Shown: piece by piece, positions 27,893 through 36,573 of the stretch
Position numbering within the stretch: the first letter of the stretch is position 1
Layout of the letters: each line of letters starts with the position of its first letter
Origin: Kineococcus endophyticus
GTDB lineage: Bacteria; Actinomycetota; Actinomycetes; Actinomycetales; Kineococcaceae
Length of the DNA: 64,000 nt
Assembly: GCF_040796495.1 (NCBI RefSeq)
Contig: NZ_JBFNQN010000009.1
Coordinates: 1-64,000, forward strand
Direction: 5' to 3'
Program-made: the position numbers and the translations under genes
The notes under the pieces: generated by a model
Database searches by the model: none
The model's input: only the letters and a program-made list of their open reading frames with translations
What the model was told of the DNA's origin: nothing

Positions 27893-29194
27893 ATGGCGCT
27901 GTTCATCGGGGACGACTGGGCCGAAGACCACCACGACATCCTCATCACCGACGAGCACGGCAAGAAGCTGGCCAAAGCCCGCCTGCCCGAAGGCCTGGCC
28001 GGGATCGAGCGGTTGCACGCCCTGGTCGCCGAGCACCTCACCGACGCCGACGTCGACCCAGTCACCGGCCACCTGGCCAGCGATCGGGTCGTCGTCGGCA
28101 TCGAAACCGACCGCGGCACCTGGGTCGTAGCACTGGCCGCGGCCGGCTACACCGTCTACGCCCTGAACCCGATGCAGACCGCCCGCTACCGCGAGCGGTA
28201 CTCCACCTCCGGAGCCAAGTCCGACGCCGCCGACGCCGCGGTCCTGGCCCGCATCGTGCGCCAAGACCGTGAGCACCACCGGCCGTTGGCCGCCGACAGC
28301 ACCGACGTGGTCGGGCTGAAGATCGCCACCCGCGCCCATCAGTCGCTGATCTGGGACCGCACCCGGCACCTGCTGCGGCTGCGCTCGACCCTGCTCGCCT
28401 TCTACCCCGCTGCCTTGCAGGCTTTCGGTGAGGTCGGTATCGAGCTGGGTGAGGCGGACTGCCTGGAGCTGCTGGCCGCTGCGCCGGACCCAGACCGGGC
28501 CCAGGCCCTGTCCCGCTCGAAGATCGCTGCGATGCTGCGCCGGGCCGGGCGACGGGAGGTGGAGGCCAAGGCCGAGGCGATCCAGGCCGTGCTGCGGGCT
28601 GCGGCGTTGCGTCAACCCGACCCGGTCCAGCGGGCCTACGCCGCCTCGGTCAGCGCCTCGGTCAGCGCCTCGGTGGGGTTGCTGGTCGCGCTGCGGACCC
28701 AGATCGGTGAGCTGGGGCAGGTGGTGGGGCAGGGTTTTGGTCAGCACCCGGCCGCTGAGATCTACCTCAGCCAGCCGGGCCTGGGACCGGTCCTGGGAGC
28801 GCGGATGCTGGCCGAGTTCGGCGACGCCCCCGGCCGCTACCGCGACGCGCGGGCGCGGAAGAACTACGCCGGGACCTCCCCGATCACCCGGCGTTCTGGG
28901 ACTCGCAAGAACGTCCTGGCCCGCTACGCCCGTAACCGCCACCTGGCCGACACCGCCTACCAGCAGGCCTTCTGCGCCCTGCAGGGCTCACCCGGAGCTC
29001 GGGCCTACTACGACATCTGCCGGGCCCGCGGGGCCAACCACAACGCCGCCTTACGGCAGCTGGCCAACCGGCTGATCGGGATCCTGCACGGCTGCCTGCG
29101 CCACGGCACGCTCTACGACGAGGCCACCGCCTGGCCCTGTCCTGCCGGGCGAGCACCGGTGCCGACTCCCCAGCCGGCAGCTGCCGCCGCTTGA
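27893..29194 (+). CDS. IS110-family transposase (recombinase)
   Basis: The 433-residue protein has an N-terminal RuvC-like DEDD domain (I-G-D-D-W-A near residue 5, G-I-E-T-D near residue 78, K-S-D-A-A-D-A near residue 110), a helical middle, and a C-terminal Transposase_20 domain. That domain has Q-P-G-L-G-P-V-L-G near residue 295 and S-P-I-T-R-R-S-G-T-R-K near residue 330, with the probable catalytic serine. It is intact and full length, so the element may be active. A short in-frame duplication gives the repeat S-V-S-A-S-V-S-A-S-V near residue 255. The ATG at 27893 follows GGAGGCG. Confidence 0.95.
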   Translation: MALFIGDDWAEDHHDILITDEHGKKLAKARLPEGLAGIERLHALVAEHLTDADVDPVTGHLASDRVVVGIETDRGTWVVALAAAGYTVYALNPMQTARYRERYSTSGAKSDAADAAVLARIVRQDREHHRPLAADSTDVVGLKIATRAHQSLIWDRTRHLLRLRSTLLAFYPAALQAFGEVGIELGEADCLELLAAAPDPDRAQALSRSKIAAMLRRAGRREVEAKAEAIQAVLRAAALRQPDPVQRAYAASVSASVSASVGLLVALRTQIGELGQVVGQGFGQHPAAEIYLSQPGLGPVLGARMLAEFGDAPGRYRDARARKNYAGTSPITRRSGTRKNVLARYARNRHLADTAYQQAFCALQGSPGARAYYDICRARGANHNAALRQLANRLIGILHGCLRHGTLYDEATAWPCPAGRAPVPTPQPAAAAA

Positions 29195-29213
29195 CGCCGC
29201 CAAGCCCTGGGAT

Positions 29214-29280
29214 GTCTCACCCCACGTGGGTGTCCCGATGGGTGTCCCCGTGGGTGTCCCGATGGGTGGCACCGTGGGCG
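29214..29280. repeat. Intergenic repeat copy C, right half
   Basis: The sequence resumes with GTCTCACCCCACG, matching the inner part of copies A and B in reverse orientation. It then repeats GTGGGTGTCCCGAT twice in tandem, each followed by a further partial GGGTG unit. This end is more degenerate and more reiterated than in copy B. It fills the gap between the IS110 element and the LacI gene. Confidence 0.7.
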
Positions 29281-29298
29281 CACCGTGACGAGCGGCCC

Positions 29299-30309
29299 TC
29301 AGTCCCCGAACTCCGCCAGCACCACCGGCACCGTCGTCCGGCGCGGCGGCGCCTCCGACCCGCCCATCCGCTCCACGAGCAGCCGCGCGGCCTGGCGGCC
29401 GACGTCGACGGGGTCGTAGGTGGCGAGGGCGACGCGGTCGACGAGCACCTCCGCGAGCTCGACGGCGTCGAACCCGCCGATGACGACGTCGGCGCGGGCG
29501 CGGTGGACGGCCAGGAGCGCGCCGACGGTCATGCGGTTGTTGTCGCAGAACACCGCGGTCGGCGGCTCGGGCAGGGCCAGCAGGTCCTGGGTCGCGGTCC
29601 GGGCCTCCTCGCTGCTGTGCTGGTTGAACCGCAGCAGGTCCCGCTCCTCGCGCACCCCGGCGGCGCGCAGGGCGGCACGGAAACCGGAGTAGCGCTTCGC
29701 GCCCGTGCCGGACCCGCGGTCGCCGCCGACGTAGGCGATGCGCCGGTGCCCGCGGTCCAGGAGGAGCTGCGTCAGCCGGCGGCTGCCCCCGGCGTTGTCG
29801 AGGAGCACGACGTCACCGCGCACGCCCTTGGGCAGGCGGTCGACGAACACGATCGGCGCCCGCTCGGCCAGCGCCGCGTACCGGCCCTCGGCGTCGTCGT
29901 CGCCGGGCACCATGAGGACGCCGTCGACCCGGCGGCGCAGCAGCTCCCCGACGATCTCCTTCTCCCGCACCTGGTCGCGGTCGCCGAGGGCGTCGCGGCC
30001 GGTCGAGAGCAGCAGGACGACGTACCCGGAGGCGGCGGCGACGATCTCGACGCCGTGGGCGAGCTCGGCGGAGAACGGGTTGGTCAGGTCCTCCACGACG
30101 AGCGCGATCGTCGCCGTCCGCTGACCCGGCCGCAGCGTGCGGGCGCTCTCGTTGCGCAGGAAGCCGAGGGCGGCGACGGAGGCCTCGACGGTGGCCCGCG
30201 TGACGGGGTCGACGTACTTCTCGGCGTTGACGACCCGCGACACCGTGGAGATGCTGACCCCGGCGTGCTCGGCGACGTCCCGCATCGTGGGGGGCCGGCC
30301 CTGTCCCAC
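29299..30309 (-). CDS. LacI-family transcriptional regulator
   Basis: The 336-residue protein begins with the LacI helix-turn-helix T-M-R-D-V-A-E-H-A-G-V-S-I-S-T-V-S-R-V-V-N (about residues 8-28) and hinge helix, then a sugar-binding domain of periplasmic-binding type (about 65-330). There is no membrane segment. A palindromic LacI-type site lies 43 bases upstream, suggesting autoregulation. Its other targets might include the sugar isomerase at 25482 or genes outside the window. The ligand is probably a sugar, not specified by the sequence. An alternative start is the ATG at 30285. Confidence 0.92.
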   Translation of the reverse strand: MGQGRPPTMRDVAEHAGVSISTVSRVVNAEKYVDPVTRATVEASVAALGFLRNESARTLRPGQRTATIALVVEDLTNPFSAELAHGVEIVAAASGYVVLLLSTGRDALGDRDQVREKEIVGELLRRRVDGVLMVPGDDDAEGRYAALAERAPIVFVDRLPKGVRGDVVLLDNAGGSRRLTQLLLDRGHRRIAYVGGDRGSGTGAKRYSGFRAALRAAGVREERDLLRFNQHSSEEARTATQDLLALPEPPTAVFCDNNRMTVGALLAVHRARADVVIGGFDAVELAEVLVDRVALATYDPVDVGRQAARLLVERMGGSEAPPRRTTVPVVLAEFGD

Positions 30310-30351
30310 GTCGACCTCCTCGTCGCGCGTCCCTGTGAACCCTGGGCGTGC

Positions 30352-30365
30352 TGTGAACGTTGTCA
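30352..30365. promoter_or_regulatory. LacI-type operator candidate upstream of lacI gene
   Basis: TGTGAACGTTGTCA has the symmetrical form TG-N2-AACGTT-N2-CA, the core of many LacI-family operators. A partial copy TGTGAACCCT lies about 20 bases nearer the gene. The site fits autoregulation of the adjacent regulator. Confidence 0.5.
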
Positions 30366-30422
30366 GCGCACAGTAGACGACCCCCGGTGCCGCGTCACGA
30401 CTCCGGGCCCATCACCCACTCC

Positions 30423-31874
30423 TCACCGCAGGACGCGGGTGAGCCGGTCCACGCGGCCGATCGTCCGCAGGGCCGCAGCCACCCCCGCCGGCGGGTCGGA
30501 CACGAACGTGTCGCGCCGCCGCAGCTCGTCGAAGTCGATCCGGTCGCCCCGCGGGAAGTCCACCCCGGCGCCGGCGAGGACCGCCGCGAACTCCTGCGCG
30601 ACGAGCCCGTACCCGCACGACGTGGGGTGCAGGCCGTCGAGGCCGATGAGACCACCGGCCAGCAGCCGGCCCGCGTCGTCGGTGGCGGGGAACCGGGTGT
30701 CCAGCCCGCGCAGGGCGTCCGGCAGCGGGTAGGGCGCGAACTCCGGCGGACGCGCACCCAGTTCGTCGTTGCGGCGCACCGCGAGCCGGTCGAGCATCGC
30801 GCCCACGTCCACGACGCGCCAGTCCCGCCCCTGCTCCCGCGCGGCGCCGACGACGTCGAGCAGGGCCCGGTTGTAGCCGTCGATGGCCTGGTCCACGGCC
30901 CACGCGTCGAACCCCGTGAGGTGCCCGTCGCGGTCGGGGTCGAAGGTCTCCTCGGTCGCCCACGGACGGCCGTACCAGCGGAAGTACCGCCCGCACTCCG
31001 GCAGCGGCCCGCCGAGTCCGTGGACGATGGGCGGGATCGTCACGTGCGGGACGGTCCCCCACAGCACGCGGTCGGTGTCGACGTCGGCCACCGCCCGCGC
31101 GACCTCGGCCAGCTCGGCGGTGAAGTCGGGGACCGTCCACACCGTGTAGGCGTCCTTGGCGTCCAGCTCGCGGAAGCGCGGTCCGCTCGCCACGACCCGC
31201 AGCTGCACGACGCTGCGCAGCGCGTTGTTCGCGCCGAGCCACACGCAGAGCGACTCGACACCGCCGTCGAGGTCGCGCACGGCCCGCAGCGACGTCAGGG
31301 CCTCCCCCGTGACCGAGCGGGAACCGTCGAGCACCTCGACGGCGGCCCGGGCGTTGGGCGCCTGGACCAGGGGGTTGAGGCGGTGCCACCACCCGGACCG
31401 CACCCGGGCGCGCTCGGTGTCCGCCGTCCGCGCGAGGTGGTCGCGCAGGTCCCAGCCCCAGACCGCGAGGTCCTCGTAGCGGGGGCCGCCGCGCGCGCCC
31501 GGCGGCCGCTCGTAGGCGCGTTGCACCTCCAGCGCGTACCTCAGCCCGCCGACGAGGGTGGGCACGAGCGGGCGACCGAGCGCGCGGCGGGCCAGGAACT
31601 CCAGGTTCAGCGGGTAGCCACCGGGACCGTCGTCCTGCGGGCGGGCGAACGGCACACCGAGGAGGTCGGCGACCAGCGCCGGCCAGGACAGGGCGCGGTC
31701 GTGGACGGCGTAGTGCTTGAACCCCTGCGTGAGGGAGTCGCCCACCGCGGCGAACCGGTGCGTCCGCGGTCGCGGGGGTCGCGGTGGGACGTCGACGCCG
31801 AGCGTCGGGTCCTGGACCGGGGGCCGGACGGCCGTCGTCAGGGTCAGCCCGAGGTCGGACGCGGCGGTCGGCAC
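30423..31874 (-). CDS. SGNH/GDSL-family hydrolase
   Basis: The 483-residue protein has the blocks of SGNH hydrolases: A-V-G-D-S-L-T-Q-G near residue 43 (nucleophile Ser), W-L-G-A-N-N-A near residue 209 (oxyanion Asn), and D-G-L-H-P-T near the C-terminal third (catalytic Asp and His). No signal peptide is visible, so it may act inside the cell. The substrate could be an ester of a lipid or a sugar; it is not indicated by neighbours. The GTG at 31874 is chosen because the frame further upstream is antisense to pdxH. The start is 57 bases from the divergent pdxH gene. Confidence 0.83.
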   Translation of the reverse strand: MPTAASDLGLTLTTAVRPPVQDPTLGVDVPPRPPRPRTHRFAAVGDSLTQGFKHYAVHDRALSWPALVADLLGVPFARPQDDGPGGYPLNLEFLARRALGRPLVPTLVGGLRYALEVQRAYERPPGARGGPRYEDLAVWGWDLRDHLARTADTERARVRSGWWHRLNPLVQAPNARAAVEVLDGSRSVTGEALTSLRAVRDLDGGVESLCVWLGANNALRSVVQLRVVASGPRFRELDAKDAYTVWTVPDFTAELAEVARAVADVDTDRVLWGTVPHVTIPPIVHGLGGPLPECGRYFRWYGRPWATEETFDPDRDGHLTGFDAWAVDQAIDGYNRALLDVVGAAREQGRDWRVVDVGAMLDRLAVRRNDELGARPPEFAPYPLPDALRGLDTRFPATDDAGRLLAGGLIGLDGLHPTSCGYGLVAQEFAAVLAGAGVDFPRGDRIDFDELRRRDTFVSDPPAGVAAALRTIGRVDRLTRVLR

Positions 31875-31931
31875 GCGCGCAGTGTGCCCTCCCGCGGGTC
31901 CCGGACGAGGACCGGGCCTACGCTCGGCCCC

Positions 31932-32612
31932 GTGGAGGATCCGGCGGGACGACGGGTGGACTACGGGCAGCGGCACCTCGCGGAGTCCGACCTCGCGGCG
32001 ACGCCGCTCGAGCAGTTCGAGCGGTGGTACCAGCAGGTCGTGGACGCGGGCACCGCGGCGGTGCCCGAACCCAACGCGATGACGCTGTCCACGGTCGACG
32101 AGGACGGCGTCTCGGCCCGGACGGTGCTCCTCAAGGGGGTCGACGCGCGGGGTTTCGTCCTCTACACCAACCTGCGCTCGCGCAAGGCCCGCGGGATCGC
32201 CCACGACCCCCGGGTCTCCCTCGTGTTCGGGTGGTTCGGCGTGCAGCGCCAGGTGTGCGTGCGCGGCCGGGCCGAGGAGGTGCCGCGCGAGGAGACGGAG
32301 GCGTACTTCACCTCGCGCCCGTACGGTTCCCGCATCGGCGCGTGGGCGAGCGAGCAGTCCGCCCCCGTCGACGCCGCGACCACGCTCGATGAGCGCGCCG
32401 CGCAGTTGCGGCAGCGCTGGCCGGACACCGGTTCGGCCGCGGACGTGCCGACCCCGCCGCACTGGGGGGGTTTCCTCGTGCGTGCGCACGAGGTGGAGTT
32501 CTGGCAGGGGCGGACCTCACGGCTGCACGACCGCCTCGTGTTCTCCGCCACCGGCACGGGGACCGCCCTCGACGTCGCGGGGAACTGGTCGGTCGCACGG
32601 CGCCAACCCTGA
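31932..32612 (+). CDS. pdxH: Pyridoxamine 5'-phosphate oxidase
   Basis: The 226-residue protein has the full PdxH layout: an FMN-binding split-barrel with R-T-V-L-L-K-G and Y-T-N-L-R-S-R-K (about residues 66-90), and the C-terminal signature V-E-F-W-Q-G-R-x-S-R-L-H-D-R, which binds substrate. It oxidises pyridoxine or pyridoxamine phosphate to PLP with FMN and oxygen. It is cytoplasmic. GTG 31932 gives the usual N-terminus with the R-V-D-Y-G segment. The rhamnose-mutarotase-like gene follows 48 bases downstream on the same strand. Confidence 0.95.
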   Translation: MEDPAGRRVDYGQRHLAESDLAATPLEQFERWYQQVVDAGTAAVPEPNAMTLSTVDEDGVSARTVLLKGVDARGFVLYTNLRSRKARGIAHDPRVSLVFGWFGVQRQVCVRGRAEEVPREETEAYFTSRPYGSRIGAWASEQSAPVDAATTLDERAAQLRQRWPDTGSAADVPTPPHWGGFLVRAHEVEFWQGRTSRLHDRLVFSATGTGTALDVAGNWSVARRQP

Positions 32613-32660
32613 ACCCGCGACTCCGGAGCCGGCTGGGGTTCCGGCGAGTATCGTCGGGGG

Positions 32661-32996
32661 ATGGAGAGGACCCTGCACACCCGGCTGCACGCCGACGCCC
32701 TCGAGGCCTACGACACCCTGCACGCCCAGGTCCCCGCCGACCTGCTCCAGGCCCTCGCCGACGCGGGCGTGCGGGACTGGCGGATCTGGCGCGACGGCCG
32801 CGACGTGTTCCACTGGCTCGACGTCGAGGACTACCAGGCCATGCGCGCCCACCTGCGCGACCACCCGGCGAACATCGCCTGGCAGGCCCGCGTGACGCCC
32901 CTGCAGACCACGCCGGACGACTACTCGGGGGACGACGAGGGACTCCCGTTCGTGTGGGGTTTCCGCGAGCAACGCGCTGCGGCGCAGCAGGACTGA
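32661..32996 (+). CDS. L-rhamnose mutarotase family protein (likely L-fucose mutarotase)
   Basis: The 111-residue protein matches the RhaM/L-rhamnose mutarotase family in size and pattern: a first helix with L-H-A-D-A-L-E-A-Y near residue 9, W-R-I-W-R near residue 40, and F-H-W-L-D near residue 50. These enzymes interconvert anomers of 6-deoxy-hexoses. Because it sits next to a complete L-fucose catabolic operon, beta/alpha L-fucose is the more likely substrate here; that is inference from context. It is followed five bases later by the FadR-type regulator. Confidence 0.8.
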   Translation: MERTLHTRLHADALEAYDTLHAQVPADLLQALADAGVRDWRIWRDGRDVFHWLDVEDYQAMRAHLRDHPANIAWQARVTPLQTTPDDYSGDDEGLPFVWGFREQRAAAQQD

Positions 32997-33001
32997 GCAC
33001 C

Positions 33002-33715
33002 GTGGCGGTCACCGACGACGCGATCGAGCGCATCAAGGGGATGATCCTGGGCGGCGAGCTGCGCCCCGGTGACCGCCTGCCGCGGGAGGCCGAACTGTCC
33101 GCGGCGCTGGGGTTGTCGCGCAACTCCCTGCGCGAGGCCGTGCGCGCCCTGGCGCTCATCAACGTCCTCGACGTGCGCCAGGGCGACGGCACCTACGTGT
33201 CCAGCCTGGAACCGGGCGTGATGCTCGACGCCATGACGTTCGTCGTCGACGTCCAGCACGACGACTCGCTGCTGGAGTTCATCGAGGTCCGTCGTCTGCT
33301 GGAACCCCCCGCGACGTCGATGGCGACGTTGCGCATGAGCGACGAGGAGATCGCGGGACTGTCCGACCTGCTCGACGAGCTCGGCCCCGACCCCAGCGTC
33401 GAGGACCTCGTCGCCAACGACCAGGAGTTCCACCGCCGGATCGCCCTCGGCGCGGGGAACTCCGTCCTCGCCTCCCTCATCGAGACCCTGTCGGGCCCGC
33501 TGCACCGGGCGCGCGTGTGGCGCGGGCTGACCCAGGAGGCCGCGACGACGCGGACCCTGGACGAGCACCGCGCCATCCAGCAGGCCATGGCCTCCCGCCA
33601 GCACGACGTGGCCCGCGCCTGGGCGCAGGTCCACGTCGCGGGCGTGGAGCAGTGGTTGCGGTCGGTCAGTGCAACCCGTCGTGCCGCGGCGGCACCGGAC
33701 GCTCCCGCAGGGTGA
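33002..33715 (+). CDS. FadR-subfamily GntR regulator (FCD domain)
   Basis: The 237-residue protein has a GntR winged helix (about 1-65, with G-D-R-L-P-R-E-A-E-L-S and S-R-N-S-L-R-E-A-V-R-A-L) and an FCD ligand domain (about 85-225). The metal ligands are Asp/His of D-Q-E-F-H-R-R and a later D-E-H-R. The GTG start at 33002 lies five bases after the mutarotase stop, so the two are co-transcribed. It converges on the fucose operon, overlapping the last gene by 50 bases, and is its most likely regulator. The effector is probably a pathway intermediate such as L-fuconate. Confidence 0.88.
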   Translation: MAVTDDAIERIKGMILGGELRPGDRLPREAELSAALGLSRNSLREAVRALALINVLDVRQGDGTYVSSLEPGVMLDAMTFVVDVQHDDSLLEFIEVRRLLEPPATSMATLRMSDEEIAGLSDLLDELGPDPSVEDLVANDQEFHRRIALGAGNSVLASLIETLSGPLHRARVWRGLTQEAATTRTLDEHRAIQQAMASRQHDVARAWAQVHVAGVEQWLRSVSATRRAAAAPDAPAG

Positions 33716-35162
33716 TCCGGACCGTCGCCCCCGGCTCGGCCAGTCCGGCCGGCAGGTCCACCTCGAGGGCGTCCGCCGTCCGGCGCGAGGCCACCGGGCC
33801 GTCCGCGCCCAGGACGCGCAGGTCGTCGAACTCGTCCAGCAGGCCGGCCGCGCTCCCCCACGAGCGGACGCGCAGCGTCCCGGAGGTGACGGCCCCGAGG
33901 GCGGTGGCGTAGAGGTGCGTGCCGGTCGGGTCCTCGCGGACCGTGAACCGGACGTCCTCCCCCGTGTACTCGCGCGCCGTGGCGTCGACGAACGAGCCGG
34001 CGGCCAGCTGGGTCGGCCCCTCGCCCGCCAGGACCCACGGGTGCGTCCCGAAGACCGCCTCGCCGTGCACGTCCAGCCAGCGGCCGATGCCGTGCAGGAG
34101 CTCGACCTCCTCCGGGGCCAGCGTCCCGTCGGCCTTCGGCCCCACGTTGAGCAGCAGGACGCCGTTCTTGGCGACGACGTCGACGAGTTCGGCGACGAGT
34201 TCGGGCACGCTCTTGTAGTCCTGGCCCGGCACCCAGCTCCAGGAGGTCCGGCCCACCGACGTGTCGTTCTGCCACACCCGCGGGTGGATGCCCTGCAGCG
34301 CACCGCGCTCGACGTCGTAGACGGCGCTGCCGTCGGCGAAAGCCTTCCACTTGTAGTTGATGACGACCTCGCGGCCCCAGCGGGCGGCCGCGTTGTAGTA
34401 GTACGCGGCGAACAGCCTCAGGTACGGCTCGAAGGCGGGGGTCTCGATCCACCAGTCGAACCAGACGACCTGCGGGCGGTGGCGGTCGACGAGCTCGACC
34501 GTGCGCAGCAGCCAGTCCTCGAGGAACTGCTCGTTGGGCGCCACCTCCTCGCGCAGCGCGGGCCCGTAGAAGTCGGCGAACTCCGGGTCGTTGACGTCGG
34601 AGTCGAACTGCGTCCCGCCGTTCATGAACCACCAGTGCTCGGCCCGGTGCGAGGACGCACCCAGGACCATGCCGCGCGCCCGGACAGCCTCCCCGAGCTC
34701 GCCCACGACGTCGCGCCGCGGCCCGCGCTCGGCGGCGTTCCACGACGACCTGTCGGTCGCGTACATCGCGAACCCGTCGTGGTGCTCGGCGACCGGCACG
34801 ACGAACTGCGCACCCGCCCGGTGGAACACCGCCGCCCACGCCGCGGGGTCGAACTCAGGGGCGGTGAACCGCTCGACGAAGTCCTTGTACCCGAACTCCG
34901 TGTGCGGCCCGTACGTGGCGACGTGGTGCTCGAACTCCTTCGTGCCCTGCTGGTACATCGTCCGGGCGTACCACTCGTTGCCGAAGGCGGGGACGGAGTA
35001 GACGCCCCAGTGGATGAACACGCCGAACTTGGCGTCGCCGTACCACCGCGGGGACGTGTAGCGCTGCAGGGACTCCCACGTCGGCTCGTACGGACCGGAC
35101 GACGCGACCTCACGCACGCGGGCCAGTTCGGCGTCGTCCGCACCGACCGGACGGGGGCTCAC
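33666..35162 (-). CDS. Alpha-L-fucosidase, GH29 (first paralogue)
   Basis: The 498-residue protein has the GH29 fold: W-Y-G-D-A-K-F-G-V-F-I-H-W-G-V-Y-S near residue 40, H-H-D-G-F-A-M near residue 126, and the nucleophile Asp in V-V-W-F-D-W-W near residue 237. A beta-sandwich C-terminal domain follows (about 390-490). There is no signal peptide, so it acts on imported fucosides. Its start overlaps the upstream fucosidase stop by four bases. It is the last gene of the operon, and its end overlaps the convergent regulator. Confidence 0.92.
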   Translation of the reverse strand: MSPRPVGADDAELARVREVASSGPYEPTWESLQRYTSPRWYGDAKFGVFIHWGVYSVPAFGNEWYARTMYQQGTKEFEHHVATYGPHTEFGYKDFVERFTAPEFDPAAWAAVFHRAGAQFVVPVAEHHDGFAMYATDRSSWNAAERGPRRDVVGELGEAVRARGMVLGASSHRAEHWWFMNGGTQFDSDVNDPEFADFYGPALREEVAPNEQFLEDWLLRTVELVDRHRPQVVWFDWWIETPAFEPYLRLFAAYYYNAAARWGREVVINYKWKAFADGSAVYDVERGALQGIHPRVWQNDTSVGRTSWSWVPGQDYKSVPELVAELVDVVAKNGVLLLNVGPKADGTLAPEEVELLHGIGRWLDVHGEAVFGTHPWVLAGEGPTQLAAGSFVDATAREYTGEDVRFTVREDPTGTHLYATALGAVTSGTLRVRSWGSAAGLLDEFDDLRVLGADGPVASRRTADALEVDLPAGLAEPGATVRITLRERPVPPRHDGLH

Positions 35163-36517
35163 GCCCGGCCTCCGCGCACGGCGGGGTCCACCGCGAGGTC
35201 GACGACGACGGGGCCGGGGACGGCCGGCGCCGGGACGTCGACGACGACCCGGTCCCCGTCGGCGCGCGCGGCCACCGGCGTCCCGTCGGGCAGGCGGGCC
35301 GATCCGGGATCGGCCCCGGGCAGGTCGAGCGCGACCTCCCCCGCGGCGTCGACGACGGCGTGCACCACGTCACCGGTGCGGGTGAACCGCACCCAGGGCG
35401 CGTCCGAGGGGGTCGCCCCCTCGACGGTGGTGGTCCCGTGGACCGCGGAGGCGTTGACCGCCATCCAGTCGGCGATCCCCTCCAGGCACCGCCGCTGCAG
35501 CTCGGGGATCCTCCCGGCCTCGTCGGGGCCCACGTTGAGCAGGAAGTTGCCGCCGCGCGAGACGACGTCGAGCAGGTGCCGGACCGCGCCCGGTCCGTCG
35601 AGGTACTGGTCGGCGCCCTCGACCTGGTTGTAGCCGAAGGACAACCCGACCCCGCGGCAGTTCTCCCAGGCGCCCGTGCTCTCGGACTCCTTGCCCGCCT
35701 GGTACTCGCTGGTGCGGAAGTCCCAGTGGGTCAGGCCCCACCGGTCGTTGACGACCCCGTCGGGCACCGCGGCGTAGTAGCGCTCGAGGATGCGCGCGAA
35801 GGACGTCGGGCCGTCGGGTTTGCCCGCGTCGGGCCACTCGATGTCGCCCCAGAGGACGTCGGGGCGGTACCGGTCGACGAGGTCGACGACGTGGGCGAAC
35901 GCGTAGGCGTTGTAGGCCTCGTCGACGGGGCGGTTGTCCGCCAGGGGCTCACCCGTGTGCGGGCCGTGGTCGGCGACGTGCCAGTCCAGCCCGCCGGAGT
36001 AGTAGGTCCCGAACCGCAGCCCGGCGCGGCGGGTCGCGCCGGCGAGTTCGGCGACGAGGTCGCGCTTCGGCCCACGGTGCACGGTGTTGCGGGTCCCCGT
36101 GCCCGGCGCGTCCCACAGCGCGATGCCGTCGTGGTGCTTGGTGGTCGGGACCACGTACCCCGCGCCCGCACGGGCGAACAGCGCCACGAGGTCGTCGGGG
36201 TCGAACGCCGAGGCCGTCCACTGGTCGAGGAAGTCGTCGTAGGGAGCGCCGCCGTGGACGGTGCGGTGGTGCTCCTGCGCGGGGCTGCCGTCGATGCGGA
36301 TGGTGTTGGCGTACCACTCGGCGTAGGGGTTGTGCTTCATCCACTCGAGCGGCTCGACGGTGCCGAGCTCACCGGTGGGTTCGGCCCAGGCCGGCACGGA
36401 GTAGGCGCCCCAGTGGATGAAGATCCCGAACTTCACGTCGCGGTACCACTGGGGCACCTCGCGCTCGAACTTCCGGTAGAGCTCCGGACGCACCGGTGCG
36501 TCGGTGAACATGGCCAC
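35159..36517 (-). CDS. Alpha-L-fucosidase, GH29 (second paralogue)
   Basis: The 452-residue GH29 protein has W-Y-R-D-V-K-F-G-I-F-I-H-W-G-A-Y-S near residue 24, K-H-H-D-G-I-A-L-W near residue 127, and the candidate nucleophile Asp in V-L-W-G-D-I-E-W near residue 227. It is clearly divergent from its neighbour, which suggests a different fucosyl linkage or leaving group. There is no signal peptide. It is preceded by the lactonase gene with a 56-base gap, the longest gap in the operon, and is coupled by GTGA to the next fucosidase. Confidence 0.92.
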   Translation of the reverse strand: MAMFTDAPVRPELYRKFEREVPQWYRDVKFGIFIHWGAYSVPAWAEPTGELGTVEPLEWMKHNPYAEWYANTIRIDGSPAQEHHRTVHGGAPYDDFLDQWTASAFDPDDLVALFARAGAGYVVPTTKHHDGIALWDAPGTGTRNTVHRGPKRDLVAELAGATRRAGLRFGTYYSGGLDWHVADHGPHTGEPLADNRPVDEAYNAYAFAHVVDLVDRYRPDVLWGDIEWPDAGKPDGPTSFARILERYYAAVPDGVVNDRWGLTHWDFRTSEYQAGKESESTGAWENCRGVGLSFGYNQVEGADQYLDGPGAVRHLLDVVSRGGNFLLNVGPDEAGRIPELQRRCLEGIADWMAVNASAVHGTTTVEGATPSDAPWVRFTRTGDVVHAVVDAAGEVALDLPGADPGSARLPDGTPVAARADGDRVVVDVPAPAVPGPVVVDLAVDPAVRGGRA

Positions 36518-36573
36518 GCTGGTTCCTCCTGGTCGTGCGGGGGGCTGCGGGGGCGTGCGGGGTCAGGGGCGGG

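Larger units (their letters stand above)
27586..29213 (+). mobile_element. IS110-family insertion sequence (IS110 subgroup)
   Basis: The element is about 1.6 kb. Its limits are set by comparison with intact repeat copies A and B: left flank GGGACACCCAC, right flank GTCTCAC, which are contiguous in an uninterrupted repeat. It has no inverted repeats and no obvious target duplication, as expected for IS110. The long noncoding stretch is on the 5' side of the transposase and only about 19 bases follow its stop, the layout of the IS110 rather than the IS1111 subgroup. The limits may be off by one or two bases because the core dinucleotide is uncertain. Confidence 0.85.
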
